The notes under the pieces were generated by a model. The model saw nothing but the letters and a program-made list of their open reading frames with translations, had not been told where the DNA came from and searched no databases. 64,000 nt of DNA from Effrenium voratum (Eukaryota > Sar > Dinophyceae > Suessiales > Symbiodiniaceae): positions 79,501 through 143,500 of the forward strand of contig CAUJNA010003819.1 of assembly GCA_963377175.1 (NCBI GenBank). Direction: 5' to 3'. Shown here piece after piece: positions 14,401 to 27,300 of the stretch; positions within the stretch are counted from its first letter, which is position 1; the number at the start of each line of letters is the position of its first letter. The translations under genes and the position numbers were made by a program.

Positions 14401-17400
14401 TTGATATTTGCTTGAGAATCATCATTCCAGGGTTTGTTAGGTGGTGCAGGATTTCGTCCATCCACAGTAGGTGATTCCCTCAACCGAAGACGGAGCATGC
14501 TGTGCGGTAAACCTCGGGATGTTCCTCGAGTTGACCTTAGTCCATAAAGACCATTTGGCAAGTGTGCAACCACTGGAGAGAGTACAAAAACTGCCAGACA
14601 GTGGGAATGGATAATTGTCTCATTCGTGTTTTACTTTGCCCAGCATCTTTCTTTTAAGCAACATAATGAGTGACTTGTGTTTTGCGCAAGGTCTACTCAG
14701 CTTTCTTTCGGACCCGCAGCCAAACAAACAGGAGCGGCTCGGGCTGTCCTTTTTGAACCCCTGAACACAAGTCCCATTCTGCGGATTGTTTGCCACTTGG
14801 CCACTTTCCTCACGCACCTTGGCGAAACCTCCAGCTGTCCCCTTAGTCTTTTAATTTTTCTGGGTGTAGTGGGGGTTTCCATTTGGGTGTAGTGGGGGTT
14901 TCCATTTAACCCACTAAACGTCAGCTAGGTCCCCCAGTAGTGCCCTGTCTCACCCTTTATTGGGGGAGGGTTCCCCTACTAAAATATACTACAGGAAAAA
15001 AACATCGGGTACCCTTCTTCTAACCTCTCTGGAGGACCTAGCCACTCAACGTTCGTCACTTTTAGCAGGGGATCTGAGGACAGCCCAGGCACCCAATCGA
15101 TGGCCAGGCAGTGCTGCTCTTCGGTGTGCTTAGCTGCCGCGACCTCATCTCATTCTCCGCGGTGGCTCGGAAAGCCGGCTTGCACCCGGTTGAATCCAGA
15201 CGGCGGATCTTTGCGTGACTCATGGAGCTTTGTGGCCAAAGGGGTTTTGTTGTGTTCTCCAACTTTCGGCCAGCTGACAGTCATTCTTTGGCGCGCGGAT
15301 GAATTTTAAGTTGGTTTTTAGGACGGAAAGAGGGGAGAGCCATACAAGTCCAAGGACTTTGTCTACTCGCCTCCCTAGAAGCTCTGATGCGACGTTTCCC
15401 AGTTTCCTAGTCCGGCACTTCAGAGAGGCTTACAAATTCGGGTGTTTGCTGGGGGTGGGGAGAGTTTCCTTCAACGTCAGCCAAACACAGCTTTAAAGAA
15501 GTGTAATGGCCCATAGCTGGCCCAAGGTGTGACCATTCCACAATCAGTTCAACTCTAGCGCATACCCTTTTGTATGCATTTAAATAGGAACATTCTGAAA
15601 CATGATTGGGCGTGCATGCCCTGTACCCGATGTCCATCAAAGAGTCTACCTGCTTAAAGATCATCGCCCAATGCTTTACCGCTATTTGATTGAATCTTTG
15701 GACTTTAATTTTCGGGAAACTGTGGATGTTCCATTGGACCCACAAAACGTGAATCACTTTCAACCAACCTTTGACCGTCTGGTGTCCAGCCTGCTTTCAG
15801 TTTGATCCTGTAAGCCCTTCGCTGGACGCCCGCAGCAGAATCCTTGTGACCGTCTCTTGTGGGATCCCCCTGTGGCAAGCCAATGGCCCAAACCTGCCGT
15901 GGCGCCTATGTTTATCTCTTTGTATTTCTTGTGAGAGATGCTCTTCGACATCATCTCAAGGGTGTAAGAAGACAAGGCACAGACAAATGACCAAGCAACA
16001 CCAAGCACCAAAGCAGCAGACAGCTCGCCAAAACTCAACAAACCCTGAACATGAGTTTCTTGCTTTCTTTTGATCGGGCTGCGTCCCATTCCAGAGGGGG
16101 GTTCAGAGCACTTTTTATGGAAACTACAACCAGTAGTCCGCCACCGGCCGGCATTTTCGCAGTGATTTGCCCACCCCGAATTCCCACTTGTGCACGGCAA
16201 GCGAAGAACAGGGCTTCCTGCATCCCCCCCTCTAACACCTCAGCGCAAAAGAGCTCATTCTCGTAGCAAGTACAGTGATCTCGCAGGCCGTGTCTACCAA
16301 TGAATGTGGCGGCACCTTCAGACTCCATGAGTGCAAACATGTTTGCACTTTCTGCGAGCGCTTTGGCAGCACGCAACCGCCATAAAACGCCACGGAGGCC
16401 ATACAAAACAGTGAAGAGTGTTTTCGCTGCCACTTGGGCCGTCCCTGTGACCGGCTCATTGTCATGCCCCACCCCGCCAACTTCCTGCATCCAACCCCGT
16501 CCAAGAAGCCGCGTCAGCTGAAACATCACGAATCCCACCTCAACTGGCCCAAACCGCATTGCGAAACAACCACCACCAAAGCAAACCTTGGGAAAGCCTG
16601 AAAGCTGCCATTTATTGCATTTGATCTCCAGGCACCCCACTTGGGTCAACCTTGCCTCACACTAAGGTCATCAGCGCCTGTGAGAAGTCAGCGTTGTGGC
16701 GCCATAGTTTGGGCTTGCTGTCAGCGGCGGCAGCTAGCCGCGCTTTGGAGGCGCTTCAAAGAGCTTTCCAGTTTCCACTACCCAAAAGGCGGATTCATCC
16801 ATTCATTCCTTTAGGGGTTGATTCCCCAATCTTTCAACCATCCCTCTTTTTTAAAACCAGCCGTTTTCCCTCATTCTCTGGAGGTTTTCCAGAAAGAAGG
16901 ATCCCTGGAAGAATGGGAAAGGTACGCCTAAAATGCCCCTATTCTGCTGCGAAGCCACGGCTTGGTTTTGCAATTTGCCCAGGAGATTTGCTTGTTGCCG
17001 GGAGGCCAATGGAGCTTTCATTCTGAAAGATTTGTTGGTCGACCTGTTACGTTGTCCTTTGACTTTCACAATTGTATTTAACTTGTGATGGTGACCCTTT
17101 TAGTTTGATTTCTGCTTGCGGCGCCCGTTTGGGTTTGATGTTGGTTTTCTAGTGTGGGAAACTCCTTGGTTACGCCGGGAAGCTCTTGCCTAACTACAGG
17201 AATCCCATGCTCAATTAAGGAGTCAGGTTCATTTGCACGGCCACAGAAGAAACAAAAACCACTCCCTGCAAAAATTTCACCCTCTTTGCCAAACCCTAGT
17301 TGGCAGGTCGCCCCAAGTTCCCCAAATAGTGTGTCTACACTAAGGGGTTCTTACGGTAAGAGAAAAGGCCTTGGTGCCAGATTGAGGTGCCCGCTCTGGC

Positions 17401-18291
17401 CGCGAGCGTTTTGCGTGGTATTTACCGCAGGTTCGTGCTCTTGCTTGATGCCGAAGTGCGTTTTGACTGCGCAGGCTCGCACAAAGTGAGTTGGCGACTT
17501 CTGGCCGCGAGCGTTTTGCGTGGTATTTACCGCAGATTCGTGCTCTTGCTTGATGTCGAAGTGCGTTTTGACTGCGCAGGCTCGCACAAAGTGAGTTGGC
17601 GACTTCTGTCCGCGAGCGTTTTGCGTGGTATTTACCGCAGATTCGTGCTCTTGCTTGATGTCGAAGTGCGTTTTGACTGCGCAGGCTCGCACAAAGTGAG
17701 TTGGCGACTTCTGGCCGCGAGCGTTTTGCGTGGTATTTACCGCAGATTCGTGCTCTTGCTTGATGTCGAAGTGCGTTTTGACTGCGCAGGCTCGCACAAA
17801 GTGAGTTGGCGACTTCTGGCCGCGAGCGTTTTGCGTGGTATTTACCGCAGATTCGTGCTCTTGCTTGATGTCGAAGTGCGTTTTGACTGCGCAGGCTCGC
17901 ACAAAGTGAGTTGGCGACTTCTGGCCGCGAGCGTTTTGCGTGGTATTTACCGCAGATTCGTGCTCTTGCTTGATGTCGAAGCGCGTTTCGATCGCGCAGG
18001 CTCGCACAAAGTGAGTTGGCGACTTCTGTCCGCGAGCGTTTCGCGTGGTATTTACCGCAGATTCTTGCTCTTGCTTGATGTTGAAGTGCGTTTCGACTGC
18101 GCAGGCTCGCACAAACTCGATTTTTTTGCTTTTTTGGCGGGTCTCGTGGTCCGGCGGCACGGGTTTCCGGCGAAAGGTCCCGGGCTCGATTCCCGCCCTG
18201 CGCGAGCTTGTTTCCCTTTCTTTGGGCATGCTTGGATGGTGCTTCTGTGCTGCGACGGCGTCTCGATGGTACTCTGAACAACAACGCCCAA

Positions 18292-18322
<31 letters not shown>

Positions 18323-21300
18323 GCCACAATCGAGAACAAAGGAAGAAGCTACCTAGCTAGCTAACTCACTAACTCAGGCACTCTGGTGAAACAAACACAC
18401 AGATCTTGCCTTTTGTAGTGATGCTTACACACACACACACGCACACACTTAAACTCCAGATGGAGAGTGCTAATCTTTCGAGTACAACTGATGAGTCTCG
18501 AGTACAACTGATGAGTCTCGAGTGGGTGTGGGTTCTGCTCGCGATGCACTCGGCTTCCCTCTAGCAGCGAACACGTTACCCGAAAGAACAAGAAGCACAA
18601 ACAGCGCCGCAACCAAGGGGGCCAAAAGGACTTTGCATCACACGAAATGCACAGGTACGTCGAGGTGATCAGCCTCGATATCACAGGACAAGTGCGGCGT
18701 CTTCGTTGGATGCCGACCGCACAGGTCCCCAGCATCCCCCTGCGGTAAAAGTGAAAGCCTGAAGTTGGTGACAGGGTATTCTGTCACTCCGCACACACAC
18801 GCCCCTCAAAGAGGGGCGAGTACCACTTTTTCGGGGGGAGAAAAAACACGCGCCCCAAAACCGGGCGAAGACCCCAACAGAAAACAAACGGAGCAAGGGA
18901 GCCCAAAAGAAACAGAAAGGCCCCAGGTTGGGTCACCGCGGGCAAAACCCCAAACAAGAAACAAGAACAACGGGGAAGCCAGGTTTCGGGTCTCCGAGGG
19001 CAACAACCCCAAACAGCGCAAAAACGACCTAGACCTTGTAGACGAAAGGGGCCGCGAAGGCAAAGAGGCAGAAGAGGAACAGGCCATCCCTAACCGGGCG
19101 AACAGGAAGTACAAGAGATAGCCCAGAGAGGGAAAGAAAAAGAAAGGAAAGAAAAGAAAGGGACGAAAGAGAGAAAGAAAGAGAGAGAGAGAGACAGAAA
19201 GAGAGAGAGAGAGAGACAAAAGCGTATTTAGGGCGTCGCAACCGCCCGGGGGGAAAAAGAAAGGAGCAGGGTGCGTATTTAGGGCGCCGCATCCCGCCCG
19301 GGAAGAAGGAACAAGAAGCAGAAGGCAAGGAGACAAAAAGGAGAAAAGAAGGAAGAAGGAAGAAGGAAGAGGAAGAGGGAAGTAGTAGTATGCGTTTTTA
19401 GGGCGACGCATCCCGCCCAGACAGGAACAGAGGATGAAGACCAAGGCTCGCGGAGGAAGACGTCGAATCCCACACAGGGGCCAAGAGGACGGACACGAAG
19501 TAGCAACGGAAGGGGAAGAAGACGTCAAGCCAAACTACGTGAGGAAGAAGAGGAGTAGGAACAGGAAGACAGACACGAAGACGAAGACGAGGAAAAAGGT
19601 GAACAACGCGAGGACAACCAGGCCATCCCTAAGCGGGCGAACAGGAGGGGGACGAACGCGCGGGTCACGAAAGGCAGCAAAAAGAGAACGGGAGGAAGGA
19701 GAAGCCATCCCTAAGCGGGCGAAGAACCAGAAGACGGGCACGCGGATGAAGAAGGCGAGAAGAAAGAACGTAGGGTGAGACGTAGCTATGATCTGACGGC
19801 TGTCTTCCCTTTAGTGAAACCTCGTTCCTGATTAAATCTGAAATTCCGCTGTTCTATGATAAGCACGTTGAGGTCAAATTTTCCGACAGAGCCGGCCCGG
19901 GGTCACACAATGGGTACACCCGAGGATTCCCCACGAATGGGGTGTACACACTTAAACTCCAGATGGAGAGCGCTAATCTTTCGAGTACAACTGATGAGTC
20001 TCGAGTACAACTGATGAGTCTCGAGTGGGTGTGGGTTCTGCTCGCGATGCACTCGGCTTCCCTCTAGCAGCGAACACGTTACCCGAAAGAACAAGAAGCA
20101 CAAACAGCGCCGCAACCAAGGGGGCCAAAAGGACTTTGCATCACACGAAATGCACAGGTACGTCGAGGTGATCAGCCTCGATATCACAGGACAAGTGCGG
20201 CGTCTTTGTTGGATGCCGACCGCACAGGTCCCCAGCATCCCCCTGCGGTAAAAGTGAAAGCCTGAAGTTGGTGACAGGGTATTCTGTCACTCCGCACACA
20301 CACACACGCACAAACACACGCACACACGACCATGGCGCTGGCTTCGACACGTGTCTGCTGCATTCTCTTGCGCGTGTCTGTTCCAGGCCGTGTCCTTGTC
20401 TTTGTGAATGTGCGCGCAAATACCGCAAAATGATGTTGCAGCTTCCTGACAACAACCGCCGTTTTGCGGCGCAGCCCGCACAATACTCTGCAGCGTGTGA
20501 CCGCCGCCTATCACTGTTTGGGGTCTCGTGCCGGGGTAATTTGATTCCTTTTTATTTGGACTTGCATGGACTTGCTTTTCACCCACCCCACCCCCCACCC
20601 GAATTAAACCACTAAAAGTTAGTCACTTTTAGCAGGGCTTCGCAGATTTCGCAACCGAGGGAAGGTCACTCTCCCCATTTTCCTAGGCGCGTTCGTGCCG
20701 TTGCTCGCTCGCTCGCCGCTCTCACTCCGAGGCGTCCGCTGCGACCTCGTGGCGCGCAACGCGGCGTGCAGCGCCTGCGAGAAAGCTGCGGAGTGGCAAC
20801 AAGCGCTGGGCTTCCTAGGCGAGGGAACGCTGTCCTTGGAAATAGGCAAACAAACAAACACGCAAGCAAACAAACACGCAAACAAACAAACAAACAAAGA
20901 AACACGCAAACATACAAACAAACAAACAAACAAACAAAGAAACACGCAAACGTACAAGAAAACAAACAAACAAACAAACAAACAAACAAACAAACAAACA
21001 AACAAACAAACAAACAAACAAACAAACAAACAAACAAACAAAAACAACAAACAAACAAATAAACAAACAAACATACAAAGAAACACGCAAACATACACAG
21101 GCACAGACGCACACACTCCATGTTGATGCAGGGTTCCTCCATTTCCCTTTTTGGCTGGTTGAAACCTCTAAACTTGGCGATCGTTTCAGTGGAAGCCACC
21201 AGTCAATTGCAACTGAAGGGAAATATGTGGGTGTGTCTTTTTTGAGGAGGTGCCCTTCATGTGTGTATGTGTTTTTTGTCTCTAAAGGGAACCCCGTGTT

Positions 21301-24300
21301 GGGGGTTTAAAGAGGAACCACAATGAAACCACCAATGTTGGGGTTTCCCGGAATTGGAGAAACGCACATGTCTCTAGGTGTTGATTGATTTTGAGGGGTG
21401 GTTGCAAAAAGCATGCTTGGTGCCGACATGCCCAAGACCCACCCTGCCTATGGAAAGTCGTTCTGTGAGATACCGTTCAGTGGAATTCAATATTCCTGTC
21501 CCCGCGTTTGCTGGGCATGCCAGGCACATAGCAAGGGATTGCTGAGACCCATGGTTGGCTTGCCCTTACATGTTGAGCCGAGTTGATTCGCTTCTTGATC
21601 TCATTGAAAGACAAAGAGCTTTAGTTTTGTTTTCACGTTGTGTTTGGGAGTCTTCATGGCTGTTTGCTTGGATCTTTCGACTTTAACTTTTTGGGAAGTG
21701 GGTTCTCCGTTGCATTGGACCCACAACATACTTTTGTGCAGAAGGGTCAACATCAAGCAAGGAGTGTGTTTGAACTCCGTCGAACGTTCAAAACTATCAG
21801 CTCCACGCTTGGAGTTGGCAGGTTCTCCGGATGTTGTCACCCATCATGCCGCCATCAGCGCCTGTGAGCGGGCGCAGGAGTTTCGATCTCACGGGTTCGA
21901 GATGTGGGTGTGGGTCAAAATTAAACCACCAGGGGGCCGCAGGTTTTGGTCCATGTTTTTGCATCTACCAGGGCGTTTTTTTTGGGTACCTATTTTTGAC
22001 CCACAGCCATGTGGCTTAGTTGGGGATCCTAAAGGCAGCATGTGCGGATGGTTTCTCTTGTTGGTGGAGCAAGAGAAACAGCCCCCCCTAGAGCAGATTC
22101 CCCTTTTCCAGGGCTGTTGAAAGGTGGACAAGCCAAACCATGCTCGAGTCAAAAGTGGGGCATTTGGGGCTTCCGGGACTTCTGGAGCCCTCGATGCTTG
22201 AGACTAGGATGAGCCTGGGATCTATGGCCTGAGACCCTTGCGAAATCAATTTTGGCAAAGACGTTATTACTTATTTGTTGGACCCCCAATCCACGGGTCA
22301 GTGAGTTTTGCCCGCTTTGGTTGGCCCAGAAAGCGAGCCCCAGTACCCATTGGGCCAAACCTCCGGGAAAATGGGGGGGGGGGGGGGGGCGGTCCAGCGA
22401 ACGATGAGAACGATGAGAACGATGAGTGAAGAGAACAGGAATTCAACCCTCAGACTGTAGGCAAACCTTTTCTTTCAGAAGCCAGGTTCTGATTGTGACA
22501 TACCGCCATCCTCGGTTCAAAGTGGATTTTCTTCGGCCATGAATGAGCCTGCTCGAACAAGTCCTTGCAGGCAAGATTGCGTACTTCATTTGGTGGCAAG
22601 TTGAGAGGGAGGGTCTCGTTATCAGTCCGCTGAGCCACAATCAACGCCATGCGGGAGAGTATGGAGTATGTTTCCGGAAGTATAGTTAGGGCTGAATAAG
22701 ACGTGAATCCACCCTAGTAGAACCAGCAGTCAATATATATCGTGCACGTCTTGAGGCATCATCATTGCCTCCGTAGTTGAAGATCAGTAGGGGACAGCCC
22801 CAACCTGTGCTGATGAGGCTTACTATTCCCTCCAACAGGACCTTCCACACTCCAAAAGATTGGTGCTGCTTGCTGCCTCTCAACTGTTGGTCTTCAAGGG
22901 CAAGGATCACTGGGAAGTCTGCCTCGGGCACCGGAAAGTCGTGTGCAGCAGTCTGGGGGCGGCAAGTATGGGCCCTTCCGGCACCGCTCAAAGACTTGCC
23001 AAAGGGGGGCTGAACAAGCCCCTCCTCTAGGGCAGCCCCCAAACGGAAGACTTAGCTAGACCAAAGTTGGTGGTGTGGTTGGGGGTGAGCAATTCAGTAT
23101 CAAAACCCGGGTAATTGGAACCATCCATAAAATGGCTGTGGCCGCCTTGTCAATTCTTCACACGGTTCTGGGGGATCGACCATTTCACCAATCAGAAAGG
23201 CCCAAATTCCTTTTTGAGAAACACCCCTTTGGCGGTTTGGGGGATGCGCCATTTTAATGCCGGGTCATTCTTGCAGGAGTCAGTTTGGTTCAGCCCTCAG
23301 CCCCCATGTTTGGGTGATTTGGCCTCAGGAGTGGCGGTGCAGTCTGGTGCTGAAGCTTCAGGCGCGACGGGATCGGTTGCGAGCTGTGAACGCACCGTGC
23401 TTGGGTTGTTCGGTCGGTTGGTTGGCGGGTTGGGTGGGTGGCATGGTGGGTGGCATGGTGGGTGGCATGGTGGGTTGGTGGGAAGGTGGTTGGTGGGTAG
23501 GTGGGTTAATGGGTAGGTGGGGAAGGTGGGTTGGTGGTGGGTGTCGGCTGGCCGGGCGGTTGTTTGGTCGGTTGGTGGGCTGGCTCTAGCATTTTGCCAA
23601 CAGGAGTCTTGCTCGTTCGAGATGCAAAGAACGGGCTTCCCACACTTCTTTTTTTGTGTCTCACCACATATCCATTTCCTCCTTGCTCAGGAGGATGTCT
23701 TTGCTTTTTCAAGGAAATGGTGGCGACTGATAGATGCGCTGCCACCCACGTTTCCGTGGAACCCAGCGGAAAGTCCTGGCGGACCATAGTCTTCCCAGTG
23801 CCTTCCTTTTTCGTTACAAGCTAGCTGGCGAAAGGGTACCAGTGTCTACCATGTCTATTAGCAACACACAAATTCAGAGAATGGACTTCACCATCCAATG
23901 CAGCAAAATCTCTAGTGCTGTCAGTTGGTGGGAGGAGCTTTCATGTAAGTTTCCTAAGGTTCATGACCCCTCCAATGCACACCTTCCCAAATGGAGAACC
24001 CGCATTCGACCACTCAAAAGATTGGTTTGGACTCCAAGCCTCAGCAATTGGTGCCTCCCCTTTTCGCCTCTGAGGAGAGACAAACTCAGCCCCCCGCCCC
24101 CCAACCTCCCGAGAAAGGTATCCGAATTCCTGCAGGTTCTTGGCTGGGGCTGGATTTTTGTGGCCTTTGGTTCCCTCCCAAATATGGGACCATGTTTGAT
24201 TTTGCCTGAAAGGAAACCAAAGGAATACCAAGCATAAGGTAAGACCCGGGCCCAGTGATTCCAGTTTCTTGTATCGGTAACCAACAGAACCACCCTTTAA

Positions 24301-27300
24301 AAAAGACAAAAGAACAATGAGCCTGGGTCCAACGACAGTGCTGCTAGATGCAAGAAAACCCATCCCTGCAAGAGCAAGTTGTCGCTTAAGGGGTAGGCGA
24401 TGGCTGCCTTCACCCTCAAACTCCAATAAAAGGTTGGACATTGCTCAACATTCTGAGCAGATTGCTATCTTTACCGGTAGTTTCACGCTCCAAGTGGTTC
24501 CTTGTAGGGCCGGGATCCGTGCCGGGATTTCTGGCCGGGATTTGGCACTCCCGGGGCTTGGGTGTCCCTCGCCTCGCCGCTCGGCGAGGCGCAGCGTCTT
24601 GCGCCGGGTGGCTCTGCGCTGCCGGTGCAAAGCGCGCCCTGGCGCCTGGCACAACGACTGCTGGGCCTTGAGCCAGACTTGGTGGCACGGCGCCGCGGCG
24701 GCAAGGTGCTGCCACTAGGTCCCCCAGCTAGGTGCTCTTTCTCCCCTTTTTTTTTGGTTGGGAGGGTTCCCCTGCTAGAATAGACTACAGCAAAAAGGGC
24801 ACCCTTATTCTAACCTCTCTACTGGAGGACCTAGTACTTGAACGCACTCGGGAGAAACAGCCAGTTTGTTCCTCTCAGTTCGAAGCCGACCTTTTAACCC
24901 GTTAGTTTCCCCATGTTCCACTTTGAGTCATGGCTCCAAAAGGCTAAGCTTTTATTCCTGGGCCCTTGGGGCAACTGAGTCCGCCGCATGTGACCAGAAG
25001 CTACAAACATATTTGGATGCGAGAAGTCCATGTTTGCGTTTTGTGCCTATGAAGCTTTCTGGTGTCCACTTGCTGAAATGAACATATGAACATATGTGTT
25101 ATTTTCCCCTGGTGGTTTTGAAGGGCGAGTTCAGCACCAGCTTTTCGAGCGCCTGTTGCCGTGGGGCAGGGTACCTGAGGTTCCACTGATTAACATGAAA
25201 CCTGACGTTTCGGGGTCCTGGTTTGGACCATTTTCCATTTAAAGGGATCCCCGAACGTCAGATTCCATGTTAGTTGGTCGGAAGGTAAAGTAATAAGGGC
25301 TGAAAAATACCAAAACACTCCTACATGCGTGACTAAATTTAGTTTTCTGGTACTCCAAGCCTCACTCAAGTTATGTCGCCCTCTGCATTGGTTGATAACC
25401 TTGGTTACAATCATGGCTGTTCCCGCAGCGGGTTACAACCGTTGGTTGTAGCCACTTTCCAAGCAAGCCGCCCCTTCATTGGCAGCCAAGTTGATTAATG
25501 AGGTTTGGGCTTCGGGTTTGTTTAAGCCCCTCGCAAACACACGGGATCCCACAACAACACCAGGGATGGCTTAGTCGCTGTCAAGAAAAACGCTGGAGGT
25601 TTGGGTCTAGACCATCTTCAATAAACATGTACTACTAGGTTTCAATCGCTTCTCACTTGACGACTGAACCTTTGTGCTTGCAGTTGTGTTTGTTGAGTTT
25701 ACTTGTGGGGCGATGTTTATCGGAAACGAAACTGAACCTGACTGTAGCATCCTCAGGCCACTCTTTTGCCCACGATTAGTGGGGGACTTCTCAGTGAAGT
25801 CAACATTCCAAGGGGTTCCACTACCGGAATCCAGTTGGTTTGTAATTAGCAACCATTGTCCATTGTTGCTTTTGACCATGTCTCCAGGGGATCATTTGTT
25901 GTTGACTGATCCCCTTTAGATTCGGAAACCCAAAGGTCTAGGGGTTGGTTCCCCATTCTTTTCAACCATCGTTCTTTTCGAAAACCAGCCGTTTTCCCCG
26001 GATTTCTGGAGGTTTTCTAGAAAGAAGGATCCCTGGAAAGAATGGGGGAGGTACCGCTAGAAAAGGAGGTTGTTGAAACGTATTTCAAGGGGTTGGCGGA
26101 AAGCTGTCCTAACCCAGGAATAGCTTCCTCAGCTCATGCCAGAAGGCTGCCAACTGGCTGCAGGCGGGTAGGTAGATTCAGACCGCCTGAGTAGAAGCGA
26201 TGTTTCAGCATCTGTTTTTTTTCTGGTGGGTTGCAACCACCAGTGGTCTATCAGGGTCACATGGGGAACCTAGATATATCTAGGTAGGACTGAACAAGTT
26301 GGCCGAAACCTATGCCCCCCTCCCCCGCCGACTGTTGTTTGGTTTCCTTTGGGAGGTATCCAGACTCGTCGAAAGAAAAATACAAAAGGTTGCTAAAGGA
26401 CATGTGTAACTCTTTGGGGGACAGTAACCAGACACTGACAAAGTACCTGTAGGTTTGATTTTGACGTGCACTTGCAAGTCCCTTGAACAACCAATGTATG
26501 ATGATGCATTGCGTTTTGAGGATGTAATCGCTGACACTGTTGTTTTAAGGGTTCTCCCATTTTCGTGAGAATGACTTTCTTGCTCGAGCTCTGATGAACA
26601 ACTGCAGGGATATCAATCAAGGGTTCCTGTATTGCTTCCTTGCTCCACTTACTGGTGTTCAAGGCGGTTAGGTTTGCCCAGTCATTGCTAGACTCTGTTC
26701 AGTCTTTTGCAGTTTTGCTGACCCTTGCCGTGCTTGCCGTGGGGCAAGCCCATCATGTCCTGAGCTCCGTTGAAGTTCCAACACTCAAGCGCGACTGTTT
26801 GGCGAAGCTGGGGACAGGCTTCCAAGCTGTTCCCAAAACGAAGATCAAGATCTATAGCAAAGTTCAGATAGGCCGTTCCCGATGGTACTGATTATGTACC
26901 TACGAGGACACGGGTTAAGTTGCGTGAAGTTGCGTCAGTCCGCGGAAAGTTGTATCATGGGCCCTGTGGAAACCGAGGTTCTCCTGGCAAGATTTGGTCT
27001 CGCACAATCGCATGTTGAATGGGGCGACGGCTCAGGAATTGCGAAGGATTTGGTTTGTGTGGGATTTCCCTCATGAAGGGTCCCTACGAAGTGTTTATAG
27101 ATAGAAAACACATATATTTGTGTATATATATATATATATATAATTTGTTCGAGAACTTCGGATTTTTGGTTTTCCACCGATTCGGATATATATCTATATA
27201 TTTCGTTCCATTTTGGAATTTTTTGCGGACTCTTTTTCCAGACCCCATTTGTTCTGCCAATCTTCGCGTCCCAACGACCTCTCGGGCTCGAGGCCTTGGG

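Noticed and set aside
17340..18329. Frames of 292-329 codons on the minus strand and 296 on the plus strand
   Set aside because: They arise from a 105-bp tandem repeat whose period is divisible by three. No domain or start context supports a gene.
18486..18530. Hammerhead ribozyme, suggested by two CTGATGAG motifs in each 358-bp repeat
   Set aside because: The required GAAA and a pairable stem II are missing after either motif on this strand, and the reverse strand lacks CUGANGA.
18806..19528. 240-codon minus-strand frame as a membrane protein
   Set aside because: It is a low-complexity Leu/Phe/Ser translation of a purine-rich strand; hydrophobic runs follow from composition.
26640..26891. 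83-codon frame with a hydrophobic stretch (LLTLAVLAVGQAHHVLSS)
   Set aside because: Base composition is not exon-like, no splice phase links it to the PPR gene, and no family is recognised.
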